Source: Clostridia bacterium
Lineage (GTDB): Bacteria > Bacillota_A > Clostridia > Oscillospirales > CAG-272
Assembly (NCBI GenBank): GCA_017467205.1
Contig: JAFTSQ010000005.1
Span: 1 to 64,000 of the forward strand
Reading direction: 5' to 3'
Length of the DNA: 64,000 nt
This document shows positions 24,677 through 33,109 of the stretch, piece by piece. The notes beneath the pieces were generated by a model. That model made no database searches and had not been told where the DNA came from. It saw only the letters and a list, made by a program, of their open reading frames with translations. Numbering within the stretch: position 1 is the stretch's first letter; the number at the start of each line of letters is the position of its first letter. The translations under genes were made by a program, and so were the position numbers.

Positions 24677-25822
24677 TTAAAGAAGGCTCTTGTAAAGTGC
24701 CTTTATCTCTTCAACGCTCGTTTCTCTGGGGTTGCCGGGGCGGCAAGCGTCGTTGTATGCAGACTCGGAGAGGAAGTCGAGGTCCTCTGCCTTAACGATA
24801 TCCTTGAGGTCTGCGGGGATTCCAACGTCGAGCGAGAGCTTCTTAACAGCCGCAATTGCCGCTGCGCGATACTCTTCAACGCTCATATTCTCCGTGCCCT
24901 TAACGCCCATAGCCTCTGCGATGTACTTATACTTGTCGCCGGTTTCGGGTGCGTTGTATTCCATAACGGTGGGAAGGATAATAGCGTTTGCAACGCCGTG
25001 AGGGGTATCGTAGAGCGCTCCGAGAGGATGTGCCATAGAGTGAACGATGCCAAGACCGACGTTCGAGAAGCCCATTCCCGCAACGTACTGACCGAGAGCC
25101 ATACCCTCTCTGCCCTCGTCCTCGCCGTTTACAGCACCGCGAAGCGATTTAGCTATGATTCTGATAGCTTCGATGTGGAACATATCCGAAAGAGCCCAAG
25201 CGCCCTTGGTGATATATCCCTCGATTGCGTGGGTGAGCGCGTCCATACCTGTTGCGGCGGTAAGGCCCTTGGGCATAGTAGCCATCATATCGGGGTCAAC
25301 TACTGCAACGACGGGAATGTCGTGAACGTCTACGCACACCATCTTGCGATTTTTCTCTACGTCGGTAATAACGTAGTTAATGGTAACCTCTGCGGCAGTT
25401 CCTGCGGTAGTGGGAACCGCGATAATGGGAACGCACTTGTTTTTAGTGGGAGCAACGCCCTCAAGAGAGCGAACGTCGGAGAATTCGGGGTTGGTTATAA
25501 TTATGCCGATAGCCTTTGCCGTGTCCATAGACGAGCCGCCACCGATAGCCACGATGCAGTCAGCGCCGCTTGCCTTGAATGCGGCAACGCCTGCCTGAAC
25601 GTTCTCGATAGTGGGGTTCGGCTTGATGTCGGAGAAGACGTCGTAGGCGATTTTTGCATTGTCAAGAACTGCGGTAACCTTTCCTGTCACGCCAAACTTG
25701 ATAAGGTCGGGGTCGGATGCCACAAATACCTTCTTGAAGCCTCTTGCGTTTACCTCGTCGGCAATAGCGTTGATAGCACCCTTGCCGTGATATGAGGTTT
25801 CGTTAAGTACAAATCTGTTCAT
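24677..25822 (-). CDS. fucO: Iron-dependent lactaldehyde reductase / 1,2-propanediol dehydrogenase
   Basis: A 381-aa group III iron-containing alcohol dehydrogenase very close in wording to E. coli FucO. It has GGGSSMDTAKAIGII (NAD-binding), IPTTAGT-like VPTTAGTAAEVTINYVITD, and the metal ligands in DALTHAIEGYIT, GIVHSMAHPLGA and YDTPHGVANAI. It reduces lactaldehyde, from fucose- or rhamnose-type 6-deoxysugar breakdown, to 1,2-propanediol. It has its own promoter (TTGACA/TATAAT, 17-bp spacer) and its own terminator, and is separated from the sugar operon by the XRE gene pair. The close FucO match supports deoxysugar use nearby, but no fuculose-phosphate-type aldolase is in the window. Confidence 0.9.
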   Translation of the reverse strand: MNRFVLNETSYHGKGAINAIADEVNARGFKKVFVASDPDLIKFGVTGKVTAVLDNAKIAYDVFSDIKPNPTIENVQAGVAAFKASGADCIVAIGGGSSMDTAKAIGIIITNPEFSDVRSLEGVAPTKNKCVPIIAVPTTAGTAAEVTINYVITDVEKNRKMVCVDVHDIPVVAVVDPDMMATMPKGLTAATGMDALTHAIEGYITKGAWALSDMFHIEAIRIIAKSLRGAVNGEDEGREGMALGQYVAGMGFSNVGLGIVHSMAHPLGALYDTPHGVANAIILPTVMEYNAPETGDKYKYIAEAMGVKGTENMSVEEYRAAAIAAVKKLSLDVGIPADLKDIVKAEDLDFLSESAYNDACRPGNPRETSVEEIKALYKSLL

Positions 25823-25875
25823 TGCTTTTTCCTCACTTTTTTGTTTTTCGGTCGGAGATGCACTCCATTTATACG

Positions 25876-25904
25876 ATTATATACTATTTTTTGCAGATTG
25901 TCAA
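25876..25904 (-). promoter_or_regulatory. Promoter of the fucO-like gene
   Basis: On the minus strand TTGACA (25904-25899), 17 bp and TATAAT (25881-25876). Confidence 0.85.
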
Positions 25905-25956
25905 TCTTTTAACAAAAATTGCGAAAACTTTTCGTAAAAAGGCTTTTGGAAGCAGC

Positions 25957-26175
25957 TTATTTGAGCTTTTTAGGCGTATCTGCAAGTCCTGCGAGATAGT
26001 CGAGAGAAAGATTGTAGTATTTCGCCAAGGTGATAAAGTGATGCATCGGCATCTCGCGCTTTCCGCTTTCGTAAAGCTGATATTGCTGCCTTGTAATACC
26101 TAAAACTGCGGCTATATTCTCTTGCTTTTTGTCAGCGTCCTCTCGCGTGTCCTTAAGCCTCTGATAAACGAACAT
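25957..26175 (-). CDS. Small XRE-family repressor
   Basis: A 72-aa single-domain Cro/CI-type regulator. The helix-turn-helix is QENIAAVLGITRQQYQLYESGKREM, followed by LAKYYNLSLDYLAGL, typical of clostridial XRE proteins. GGAGAT precedes the ATG. It is divergent from a small plus-strand gene, and the shared region carries three copies of a 16-bp palindrome, one inside the divergent promoter. It is therefore probably an autoregulated repressor of that neighbour. Confidence 0.9.
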   Translation of the reverse strand: MFVYQRLKDTREDADKKQENIAAVLGITRQQYQLYESGKREMPMHHFITLAKYYNLSLDYLAGLADTPKKLK

Positions 26176-26224
26176 AATGCTATCTCCAATTCAAAAGTGT
26201 GATTTATGGAACAATTATACCACT

Positions 26225-26293
26225 GCATTCAAAAAAATGCTTGACAAGCATTCAAACGAATGCTATAATAGCGTCGCGCACTCAATTGAATGC
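26225..26293 (+). promoter_or_regulatory. Promoter overlapped by three XRE operator copies
   Basis: TTGACA (26241-26246), 17 bp, TATAAT (26264-26269). The spacer holds the perfect palindrome GCATTCAAACGAATGC (26248-26263). Near-copies lie at 26225-26240 (GCATTCAAAAAAATGC) and 26278-26293 (GCACTCAATTGAATGC), each with one mismatch to GCATTC-N4-GAATGC. The third copy lies between the promoter and the ribosome site. Occupancy would block polymerase directly. Confidence 0.88.
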
Positions 26294-26310
26294 AAAACAA
26301 GGAGAAAAAT

Positions 26311-26574
26311 ATGGAAAAAACACTTGAAAAATTATGGAATGAATATTTTGCGAACGAATGTGCGGCAATTGATACCGCGAATGAAAAGGCGCTCGTAAAG
26401 AAGGCGGCAAATATGCACGATATTGCGGTTAAACTACTGTCGAGCGAACAGAGAGAAGCACTTGAAAATTACGTTGACTTGCTATGTGAAATTCAAGACT
26501 TCCTTGTGAAAAAAGCATTCTTCAAAGGGTGCAAATTTACAACGTCCTTTCTCTTTGCAACGCGAGATTTTTGA
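26311..26574 (+). CDS. Small DUF6809-like protein
   Basis: An 87-aa protein from the ATG at 26311, preceded by AAGGAGAAAAAT; a longer reading would begin in the third operator. It is helical and charged (MEKTLEKLWNEYFAN..., LSSEQREALENYVDL) and ends with an aromatic FFKGCKFTTSFLFATRDF tail. The layout resembles DUF6809 proteins, small clostridial proteins often beside phage- or element-type regulators. Function is unknown. It is controlled by the promoter with three operators and followed by a strong terminator. The pair could be a remnant of a mobile element or an independent switch. Confidence 0.65.
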   Translation: MEKTLEKLWNEYFANECAAIDTANEKALVKKAANMHDIAVKLLSSEQREALENYVDLLCEIQDFLVKKAFFKGCKFTTSFLFATRDF

Positions 26575-26580
26575 AAATGA

Positions 26581-26626
26581 AAAGGCGCTTATGGAATTAA
26601 CTTGCCATAAGCGCCTTAAGTTTTTT
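26581..26626. terminator. Bidirectional terminator between convergent genes
   Basis: AAGGCGCTTATGG pairs with CCATAAGCGCCTT around a 10-nt loop, with T's on the plus side and A's on the other. It ends the small plus-strand gene and lies just after the kinase stop on the minus strand. Confidence 0.92.
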
Positions 26627-26629
26627 TGT

Positions 26630-27982
26630 TTACGCTGTGTAAAGCGTTTCTTTGAAATTCATTTTTTCGAACGCGTCGCGCTCGTTTTTGAATACGCCTG
26701 CGCCAATGCCTGCGAGCATTGCCGCTCCGATAGCGCCTGCCGAAACTCCGTTGACTACGCGGATATCTCTGCCAAGCGTTTGTGCAATTATACGAACGCA
26801 GACTGACGAGTTAGTCATACCGCCGACCATAGTTATTCTGTCGGCGCGGAGGCCGTTTGCCTCGGCGTAGTCGAGGTTTTCCTTGAGAAGAGTTGCCGCG
26901 CTCTCGATTATAGCTCTGGCGATGTGGGACTCGGTGTGTCCTGCGGCGCGCTGTGCGTCACCCTCGTCAAAGGCGAAGGCGAGTCCGCCACATCCGCGAG
27001 GTGCGCCGAGCGCAAGCTCGTCGAACTCCTTATGCGATATATCGCCGAGAAGGCTTTGGCGAAGGGAGGATATCTTGTTGCTGATGGACTCAATAGATAT
27101 CATAACGCAGTAGGGCGAGCCATCAAGCATATATCTGTCGACGAGGCGATTGGTTGCTATCGCTGCCGCACGGGAGGGCATAGGGAAGAACTCAACCCAG
27201 GACGTTCCGCAGGAGAGAAGCATCTCGTGTGCGTCGTAAACGCCCGCGCCCGTAGCGCAGGATGGGTGGTCAAAGCTTCCGAGAACGACAGGCGTTCCGA
27301 CGGGTAATTTGACACGCCCTGCCGCCTCTTCGGTAACGCATCCGACAACAGTGCCCTTATCGAAGATGGGTGGAAGCTGCTCCTCGCGGATGGCGAGCCT
27401 GTCAAGGATGGGCTTGTTGTAAACTCCCTTTTCCTGATCCATAAGCATTGACGGAGTTCCCATAGAGTGACCGATACCCCACTTGCCCGTGAGGACGAAA
27501 TTGAAGTATTCGGCGCTCATTGCAATTGTTTTTGCATTGTCAATAAGGTCGCGCCTATTCTCGTTAATCCAAAGAAGGTAGGGGAGGGGGAAGCCGTGGC
27601 CGGGGCGCCAGCCTATCTTAAAGTAGAGCTCGTCGCGCTCGGAGTTCGAAAGATAGCGCATACTGTCCTCTTCCGAGAGCGTGCTCTGCCAGCCGATGAT
27701 AGGGGTGATGGGTGTGTCGTCCTTACCGATGATAACGAGATTGCCGCTGGCACAACAGGGGCAGATTGCCGCGACACGATCCCCCGCCTTTAAGTGCTCC
27801 GTGAGCGAATTGACAACTCCTATGCAGGTGCTGATAAAGTCATCGGGGGCGAGCAGCTTTGCCCTCCCGTCGACCTTGTAGGAGAACTCGCCCTGCGTTG
27901 TGGCAATAGTTTCGCCCGCCTCTGAAACGAGCGCGCCCTTGACGGCACTCGTTCCCATATCAAGTCCTATAAAACAGTTCAT
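26630..27982 (-). CDS. FGGY-family carbohydrate kinase
   Basis: A 450-aa sugar kinase. The N-terminal phosphate-1 loop is FIGLDMGTSAVKGALVSE; the substrate region includes PIIGWQS (usually WxDxR, here Trp-Gln) and ALGSFDHPSCATGAG-like VVLGSFDHPSCATG; the C-terminal ATP site is MVGGMTNSSVCVRIIAQTLG. Overall form is closest to xylulokinase/gluconate-kinase types. It is last in a long minus-strand operon, 20 nt after the amidohydrolase gene. The sugar cannot be told from sequence; the isomerase upstream suggests a ketose. Confidence 0.88.
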   Translation of the reverse strand: MNCFIGLDMGTSAVKGALVSEAGETIATTQGEFSYKVDGRAKLLAPDDFISTCIGVVNSLTEHLKAGDRVAAICPCCASGNLVIIGKDDTPITPIIGWQSTLSEEDSMRYLSNSERDELYFKIGWRPGHGFPLPYLLWINENRRDLIDNAKTIAMSAEYFNFVLTGKWGIGHSMGTPSMLMDQEKGVYNKPILDRLAIREEQLPPIFDKGTVVGCVTEEAAGRVKLPVGTPVVLGSFDHPSCATGAGVYDAHEMLLSCGTSWVEFFPMPSRAAAIATNRLVDRYMLDGSPYCVMISIESISNKISSLRQSLLGDISHKEFDELALGAPRGCGGLAFAFDEGDAQRAAGHTESHIARAIIESAATLLKENLDYAEANGLRADRITMVGGMTNSSVCVRIIAQTLGRDIRVVNGVSAGAIGAAMLAGIGAGVFKNERDAFEKMNFKETLYTA

Positions 27983-28002
27983 TCACTCTTTGTCCTTTCG
28001 GA

Positions 28003-29028
28003 TTATTTAGAGGCGTCGACAAGCTTTTTGATATTGCCGTACATTATATTCTCTATCTGCGAGTCGGAGAGCTTAAGCTCCTGTGTAACCCGACGGAGAG
28101 CGAGAATCTGCTCGTAAATAAGAAGGGTCGTAGGCTCGTCTGTTTCGCGGTTATGAGGGTCAAGCTCTGCTCCGGGATAAAGGCCTCTCGGGATATTATT
28201 GTAGTAATATCCTGTAACGGGGTCGGTGGTACGGAAGAATCTCATAATTGCAACGGGGAGGTCTGAGCCGAAGATAAAACGGTCGGTGCCCACCGCTTCA
28301 ATGCACGCTCTGATAGCGTCGTCACAGACGTTGGCGGTGAAGTCAAAATACATATTCTTGGTCTTGCCGAGAATATCAAAGGCATTGCCGATATCCTGCT
28401 TCGAATAGGCTCTGCCTATGTGAGCGACAATAAGCTTGACGTTCGGGTACTTTTCCTCGATTTCCATAAGCTGCGCGATATTGACCTCGTCGCGAAGACG
28501 CTTCGAGCGCGCAATGTGGAGCATAACTATCCAGCCGTTACGGTTAGCGACCTCGAGGTGCTCCTTGGGAAGAAAGTCGAATATTCTTATTTCCTCGGTG
28601 GGTATGTAGGGCGGAATATTGGTGAGATAGGGCTTAAGACCTATGAAGCCGTACTTTTTGCACTCCGCCTCAATATAGTCGGGGCTCATATCGTACGAGG
28701 TTCTCATAAGCATAGGATAGCCGAGCTTTTGTGCCTCCTCGTAGAGATAGTCGTTGCAGGGCTTGAGCTCCTTAAGGCAAGCGCCAAAGACGAGCGCTGA
28801 GAACTTCTGGTCGGGGAAGAGCTGCTTTGTCGCGAGGGTGAGATGCTCTGCGGTCATCTCGTCTGCCGCCGCGTGTGTCCAGGTAGCACCGCCGTTGTGG
28901 CTTCCATAGTCCGGCAGAGCCTCGCTCCAGATATGAACGTGAGCGTCCATTATTTTATCGGGAAGAAAGCTTTTGAGCTTGGTTTCGTATATTTCGCGGT
29001 CGTAATCGTTGTAAAGAAAATTAAACAT
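28003..29028 (-). CDS. Amidohydrolase-2 family hydrolase (lactonase/hydratase-like)
   Basis: A 341-aa TIM-barrel metal hydrolase. MDAHVHIW gives the HxH ligands, VMLHIARS and IVAHIGRAYS the later histidines, and FIFGSDLPV the catalytic Asp. This family includes sugar lactonases, 2-pyrone-dicarboxylate lactonase and decarboxylases. It lies between the sugar isomerase (11 nt) and the kinase in the operon, so opening of a sugar lactone or a related step is plausible. The substrate is unknown. Confidence 0.82.
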   Translation of the reverse strand: MFNFLYNDYDREIYETKLKSFLPDKIMDAHVHIWSEALPDYGSHNGGATWTHAAADEMTAEHLTLATKQLFPDQKFSALVFGACLKELKPCNDYLYEEAQKLGYPMLMRTSYDMSPDYIEAECKKYGFIGLKPYLTNIPPYIPTEEIRIFDFLPKEHLEVANRNGWIVMLHIARSKRLRDEVNIAQLMEIEEKYPNVKLIVAHIGRAYSKQDIGNAFDILGKTKNMYFDFTANVCDDAIRACIEAVGTDRFIFGSDLPVAIMRFFRTTDPVTGYYYNNIPRGLYPGAELDPHNRETDEPTTLLIYEQILALRRVTQELKLSDSQIENIMYGNIKKLVDASK

Positions 29029-29039
29029 TTCGCGCCTCC

Positions 29040-30419
29040 TTAAATCTCGGTTGCCTCAACGCCTATGAGCTTCGCAAAGAACTTGATTTCCTCGGCAGTT
29101 GCGCCGTAAACGAAGGTGCTGTGGTGGGTTGCGCCGTTTATGCTGAGGTTCTCGAGGAAGTCGGCACAGCTCCTGCCGGTCTTCATCCAGCCGCGCATTG
29201 AGGTGGGGAAGTTATCCTTGTCGTAGGAAACCATCTCTGTTTCGAAGATTACGAGCTTGAAGTCGTCTTTAGCACGGCAGATATTGACGTAAACGCCACG
29301 TCCGCCCTTCATTCTCGTGTAGCCGACGACGGGGAAGGGCGTGGGAGCGTAGTTCGTTCCGACACGGGTTACCACGGGCTTGGTATCGGCTATGCGGTAG
29401 TTGACCTCGCCCATATGGCTGAGCATTACCATACTGTTCTTCCAGTCTGGGCAGAAAATCTCGCAGAAGGTGGTTTCGGGATAGCCCTGAAGGAATGCGC
29501 CGGTGAAAGCCGCGGTGAGAGTGTCTCCCTCGCCTGCGTAGCCTACGCCGCGCTCCATAGCCTTACAGCTCTCGATAAAGGGCATAACCTCAAGTCCGCA
29601 CTGCTCCGAGCCCATTCCGAGAAAGGTTGCGGTGAAGGCGGAAAGACCCTCGCCCTCTATGCACTTTCTCATAGTGAGAGAGGCGCGCAGGGTAGCGTCG
29701 TATTCTTCCTTGATTACGTTATCTGCAAAATCGAAGCGGGCTGCGTTCTCGCACCTTTCAGCCTCGACCTCCTCGGTCGTGACCGCGGATGCGTAGCTCT
29801 GCATCTTCTCCTTATCAATGTCGAACGCCTCAATGCCGAAGCGCTCCTTCATCTCCTCGACGGGAACGACGAAGTCGCCCATTCCCTCGAACGGGCCGCC
29901 AATGCGGGCAACTCTTGCCTTGCCGAGCGCCTTTGCCGCAATAGCCGCGCGAACGTAGCCGAGGGTGCGGTCGATAACGTCTGACTCGGTGTAGTGTCCT
30001 GCCGCGATAGCGAACTCCTTGCCGCGACGGATGAGCATGCTGCACATATCCATAACGCCGTGAATTCCGTGGCAGTAGTGAACCTCCGTGGGATCTTGAA
30101 GATTGTCAAACTCGAAGGTCGAGGTCGTATCCATAACGACGAGCGGAAGCTTGGTTGCGGAGAGCGCGTCTATTGACTCAAGAGAGGGAGAATACGCCAT
30201 ATGAAGAGTTACTATTGCGTCAACCTCCTCGCGCTCGAAGCGCTTTACAGTCGCGTCAAACTCGTCGGCAAGACGGCAGAAGGGGGAGGTGACGACGCTT
30301 ACGCCGCGCTCCTCAAGAATCTTTGTCAGCTCGGTGTAGAACGCCTCGAATCTCGGGCGACCCCAAGGGGTAGCGTCATCATAAAGCTTTATGTAGAGCG
30401 GAAGAAAACCGATTTTCAT
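29040..30419 (-). CDS. L-fucose/L-arabinose isomerase-fold sugar isomerase
   Basis: A 459-aa protein of the FucI/AraA fold. MKIGFLPLYIKLYD, DAIVTLHMAYSP and IHGVMDMCSMLIRRGKEFAIAAGHY mark the N-terminal and middle domains; GLSAFTATFLGMGSEQCGLEVMPF and the later TFCEIFCPDW/MLSHMGEVN segments supply acidic and His metal ligands as in AraA/FucI (Glu, Glu, His). It interconverts an aldose and ketose, sugar unknown. It is preceded by a 141-nt gap containing two hairpins (GTTTGAAAA/TTTTCAAAC and CGTTCC/GGAACG), which may tune expression within the operon. Confidence 0.82.
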   Translation of the reverse strand: MKIGFLPLYIKLYDDATPWGRPRFEAFYTELTKILEERGVSVVTSPFCRLADEFDATVKRFEREEVDAIVTLHMAYSPSLESIDALSATKLPLVVMDTTSTFEFDNLQDPTEVHYCHGIHGVMDMCSMLIRRGKEFAIAAGHYTESDVIDRTLGYVRAAIAAKALGKARVARIGGPFEGMGDFVVPVEEMKERFGIEAFDIDKEKMQSYASAVTTEEVEAERCENAARFDFADNVIKEEYDATLRASLTMRKCIEGEGLSAFTATFLGMGSEQCGLEVMPFIESCKAMERGVGYAGEGDTLTAAFTGAFLQGYPETTFCEIFCPDWKNSMVMLSHMGEVNYRIADTKPVVTRVGTNYAPTPFPVVGYTRMKGGRGVYVNICRAKDDFKLVIFETEMVSYDKDNFPTSMRGWMKTGRSCADFLENLSINGATHHSTFVYGATAEEIKFFAKLIGVEATEI

Positions 30420-30560
30420 ATTTAGACCATTCCTTTCTTAGTGCGGTCGTTTGTCTTCGATTTCCGCGAGGAAATTCGTTCCATCCCTTACGGAACGAAA
30501 GACACAAACGACGGGTTTGAAAATTTATTTTCAAACTTTTTACCTCAATTAAAATTTATA

Positions 30561-31064
30561 TTATTCGCCGATTATCATTATCTGAACGGTGCGCTGACGG
30601 GCTCTTGTCTGGTCGAAGTCGATGAAATAGATGAAGCCGAACTCGCCAAGGTCGAGCTCGCCGTCGTCAATAATGATGGTTTCGCTTCTGCCGATGATTG
30701 AGGAACGAAGGTGAGCGTCGGTGTTATGACAGCCGCGCGCGTCCTCGTCGTGCTCCTCGGCAAACTTGAGCGCCTTGGGGCCGGGATGAAGGTACATACC
30801 CTCCTTGCGTTGGGTGGGAACGGTGTTCTCGAACACTTCAACGAGATCCTGCTGGAGCGTTTCGAGTCCTGTCATTGACATATCGAAGGCACACTCCTGA
30901 GTGATGACCGCGCAGGTGGTGTGGTGGGAGTAAACGACGAGTATGCCGTTCTTTATTCCGGATTCCTTGAGGCACGCCTTCGCCTCTGCCGTTACGTTGT
31001 GGAAGGTGCAAACCTTGTCGTTTGACTGCACCTTGAATTTCTTTTTGTAAACCATTTCGGTCAT
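30561..31064 (-). CDS. YjbQ/UPF0047 family protein (first copy)
   Basis: A 167-aa protein with the family signatures SHHTTCAVITQE, MYLHPGPKALKFAEEHDED, CHNTDAHLRSSIIGRSE and FIYFIDFDQTRARQRTVQI. YjbQ proteins are small trimeric enzymes; E. coli YjbQ can substitute for thiamin-phosphate synthase, but the natural reaction is unsettled. The conserved His and Cys positions are present. It overlaps the triose-phosphate isomerase gene by 4 nt. A second, longer copy lies two genes upstream, so the pair probably has a specific part in this operon's pathway. Confidence 0.9.
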   Translation of the reverse strand: MTEMVYKKKFKVQSNDKVCTFHNVTAEAKACLKESGIKNGILVVYSHHTTCAVITQECAFDMSMTGLETLQQDLVEVFENTVPTQRKEGMYLHPGPKALKFAEEHDEDARGCHNTDAHLRSSIIGRSETIIIDDGELDLGEFGFIYFIDFDQTRARQRTVQIMIIGE

Positions 31065-31780
31065 CCTTTCTTTTTGAGGTCGTCTGCCGCCTGTCTTGTA
31101 GCGGCAATCATCTCGTCTATCATAGCAATCGGGTCGTCCGCGTTGATGATGCCCGACGCAGCTCCCGCCGCCTCCGAGCCTGCCATAATGAAATCGTAGA
31201 CCTGTTTGCCGGTCTTGATTCCCGCCGCCTGCTCAACGAGGATGTCGGGGTCGATTGCCTTAATAGCGTCTATGACCTCTCTTACGTAGCTCATATCGCT
31301 GACTCCGCCGCCCGTGCCGCCGATAAGCTCGGAGGGCTCGGGATTGATGATGTCGGGATGAAGCTGGGCTATTGCCTTTGCCTCGTTAACGGTATCCGCG
31401 CAGGCGAAAACGAGCATATCGAGCTCGTTTGCTCGCTCGATGGTGTTCTTTATCTGCGGCAAGGACATCGGCTTTTCGCAGTGGTTGACCACCACGCCCT
31501 CAGCGCCCGCTGCCTTGAGAGCCTCAGGAAGAATGTCCGCCATTCCGCGACCGGGGCGAAGGGTGTCCATATACGGTGCTAAAACTATCAGATGCTTGGT
31601 GTTCTCAACAACGCGGCGAATCTCAACCGCGGGGGTGATGAAGAGGACGTCTATATCGTACTTTTCAGCCGCCTTGTCAGCCGCGAGGGCGTACTCGAGC
31701 ACCTTGTCGCCCCATATGTAGTTTTTCGTGCCTATCTCAAAATAGGGGGTTCTTATCTTTCTTTTCATATAAATATCCAT
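31061..31780 (-). CDS. Triose-phosphate-isomerase family enzyme (archaeal-like)
   Basis: A 239-aa (beta/alpha)8 protein. Catalytic residues align with TIM: Lys in FEIGTKNYIWG, His in VVNHCEKPM, Glu in LVEQAAGIKTG, and the phosphate loop GGTGGG/GSEAAGAASGI. Shortness and wording are nearer archaeal TIM and tetrulose-phosphate isomerases (LerI/DerI type) than the housekeeping bacterial enzyme. An internal ATG four codons in is possible; neither has a strong ribosome site. A 20-nt leader phrase (GGTCGCCATAGGCGACAGAA) just before the start recurs in the polysaccharide locus. It may isomerise a four-carbon ketose phosphate rather than triose phosphate. Confidence 0.82.
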   Translation of the reverse strand: MDIYMKRKIRTPYFEIGTKNYIWGDKVLEYALAADKAAEKYDIDVLFITPAVEIRRVVENTKHLIVLAPYMDTLRPGRGMADILPEALKAAGAEGVVVNHCEKPMSLPQIKNTIERANELDMLVFACADTVNEAKAIAQLHPDIINPEPSELIGGTGGGVSDMSYVREVIDAIKAIDPDILVEQAAGIKTGKQVYDFIMAGSEAAGAASGIINADDPIAMIDEMIAATRQAADDLKKKG

Positions 31781-31819
31781 TCTGTCGCCTATGGCGACCG
31801 CACAAGTTATAATTGAATT

Positions 31820-32464
31820 TTACTTTTTGTCGTACTTATCTGCGTATCTGGAGAGCTGAAGAGTGTAGTGAGGGTCGAATGCCTTCTCCTCCTCGGTGTA
31901 AACGCGAAGGGTGTTAACGACCTCGCCGTTGTTCCACTTTCTGTCCTCAACCTCGTCGGTAGTACCCATAACGGTAACGTTTACCTGTCTTCTGCGTGCG
32001 CGAACGTGGTCCCAGTCGATGAAATAGATATGGGCAAACTCGCCTCCGTCAAGCACGCCGTCCTTAATAGTCATAGTTTCGCTTCTGCCGAAGAAGACGC
32101 TGCGAAGGTGACCGTCGGTGTTCATAGAGGTGTAGTCGCCGGGCTCGTTTACGTATCTGCCGAACTGCGAGTGGATAGGGCCGGGATGACGGTACTGATG
32201 CTCCTCTGCAAAGTCGGGGATAAGCTTTCTCATAATGTCGAGAAGGTCGTGCTGAAGATACTCAAGGTCGAAGGAGTCAATGTCGTGAGAGCACTCCTGA
32301 ACCATTACCGAGCAGGTGGTGTGGTGAGATGCAATGGCAACCGTGCCGTTCTTTACGCCCGATGCCTTGACTATCTCAATAATTTCCTTCGAGATGTCGT
32401 GGAAGGTGGGTATCCAGCCTCTCGACTGAAGCTCAATTTCCTTTTGAAAAACCTTAAATTCCAT
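31820..32464 (-). CDS. YjbQ/UPF0047 family protein (second, longer copy)
   Basis: A 214-aa paralogue of the 167-aa YjbQ protein, with SHHTTCSVMVQECSHD, YRHPGPIHSQFGRYVNEPGD, MNTDGHLRSVFFGRSE and HIYFIDWDHVRARRRQVNV. It keeps the His/Cys core but has about 45 extra C-terminal residues (RKWNNGEVVNTLRVYTEEEK onward). The two copies are clearly diverged, so they may form a heteromer or act on successive intermediates. It lies between SIS and TIM genes with short gaps. Confidence 0.88.
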   Translation of the reverse strand: MEFKVFQKEIELQSRGWIPTFHDISKEIIEIVKASGVKNGTVAIASHHTTCSVMVQECSHDIDSFDLEYLQHDLLDIMRKLIPDFAEEHQYRHPGPIHSQFGRYVNEPGDYTSMNTDGHLRSVFFGRSETMTIKDGVLDGGEFAHIYFIDWDHVRARRRQVNVTVMGTTDEVEDRKWNNGEVVNTLRVYTEEEKAFDPHYTLQLSRYADKYDKK

Positions 32465-32490
32465 AGTTAAATCCTCGCTTTTTATATTTC

Positions 32491-33093
32491 TTAATTTTGT
32501 TTTTTGTTAAGTCTTTCTCCGACAGCTCCTCCGGGATGAACGACGGCGAACTGCTCGTTCTGGAAGTCGGTTTCCTCAATGAGCATCGTCTGGAGCACGT
32601 GGAAGATAACGGCAAGGGAGGTCGACGAGGTCGTGCCCTGGCAGTTGTATTTGTCGGTTTCTCGATTGACGTACTGCTTTATAACGACGTCCGCGCCGAG
32701 CGCGAGCGGCGACTCGAGGTTTTCGGTCACCGTGATGACCTTTACGCCCTTTTTCTTGCAGATTTCAAGCACGGGTAAGAGTTCCTTCGTTTTTCCGCCG
32801 CGTGATGCGAGTACGCAAACATCGCCCGCCTGCAAAAATCCCATAGCGCCGTGAGGAGCTTCGGCGGGGGAGATGAATCTTGCCGGACGCTCGATGCAGC
32901 ACATAAGGTGAGCGAAGTGTTGGCAGATAATTCCCGAGTGGCCGCAGCCCGACGCGCCTATGCGCTCGGCGCTTTTCAGTAGCTCGACAGCTCTTCCGTA
33001 AACCTCCTCGTCGAAATGCTCAAGCATTCCTTCGATACACTCTTTTTCAATAAGGTACGCCTCGCGCGCCCTTTCAACAGCTTCCTTTTTCAT
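32491..33093 (-). CDS. SIS-domain sugar-phosphate isomerase
   Basis: A 200-aa single SIS-domain protein from the ATG at 33093, with TGGAGC just before it; a longer reading would run into the upstream gene. IGASGCGHSGIICQHFAHL is the phosphosugar-binding loop and VLASRGGKTKELLPVL the second SIS motif, as in KdsD, HxlB and GmhA-like enzymes. FAVVHPGGAVGE near the end is seen in KdsD-type proteins. It probably isomerises a ketose/aldose phosphate or hexulose-6-phosphate. It follows the transaldolase gene by 16 nt. Confidence 0.85.
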   Translation of the reverse strand: MKKEAVERAREAYLIEKECIEGMLEHFDEEVYGRAVELLKSAERIGASGCGHSGIICQHFAHLMCCIERPARFISPAEAPHGAMGFLQAGDVCVLASRGGKTKELLPVLEICKKKGVKVITVTENLESPLALGADVVIKQYVNRETDKYNCQGTTSSTSLAVIFHVLQTMLIEETDFQNEQFAVVHPGGAVGERLNKKQN

Positions 33094-33109
33094 AGTATAA
33101 GCTCCAAAA

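Noticed and set aside
24662..25795. 377-aa frame opposite the FucO-like gene
   Set aside because: Shadow of a well-matched dehydrogenase; Cys/Val-rich nonsense composition.
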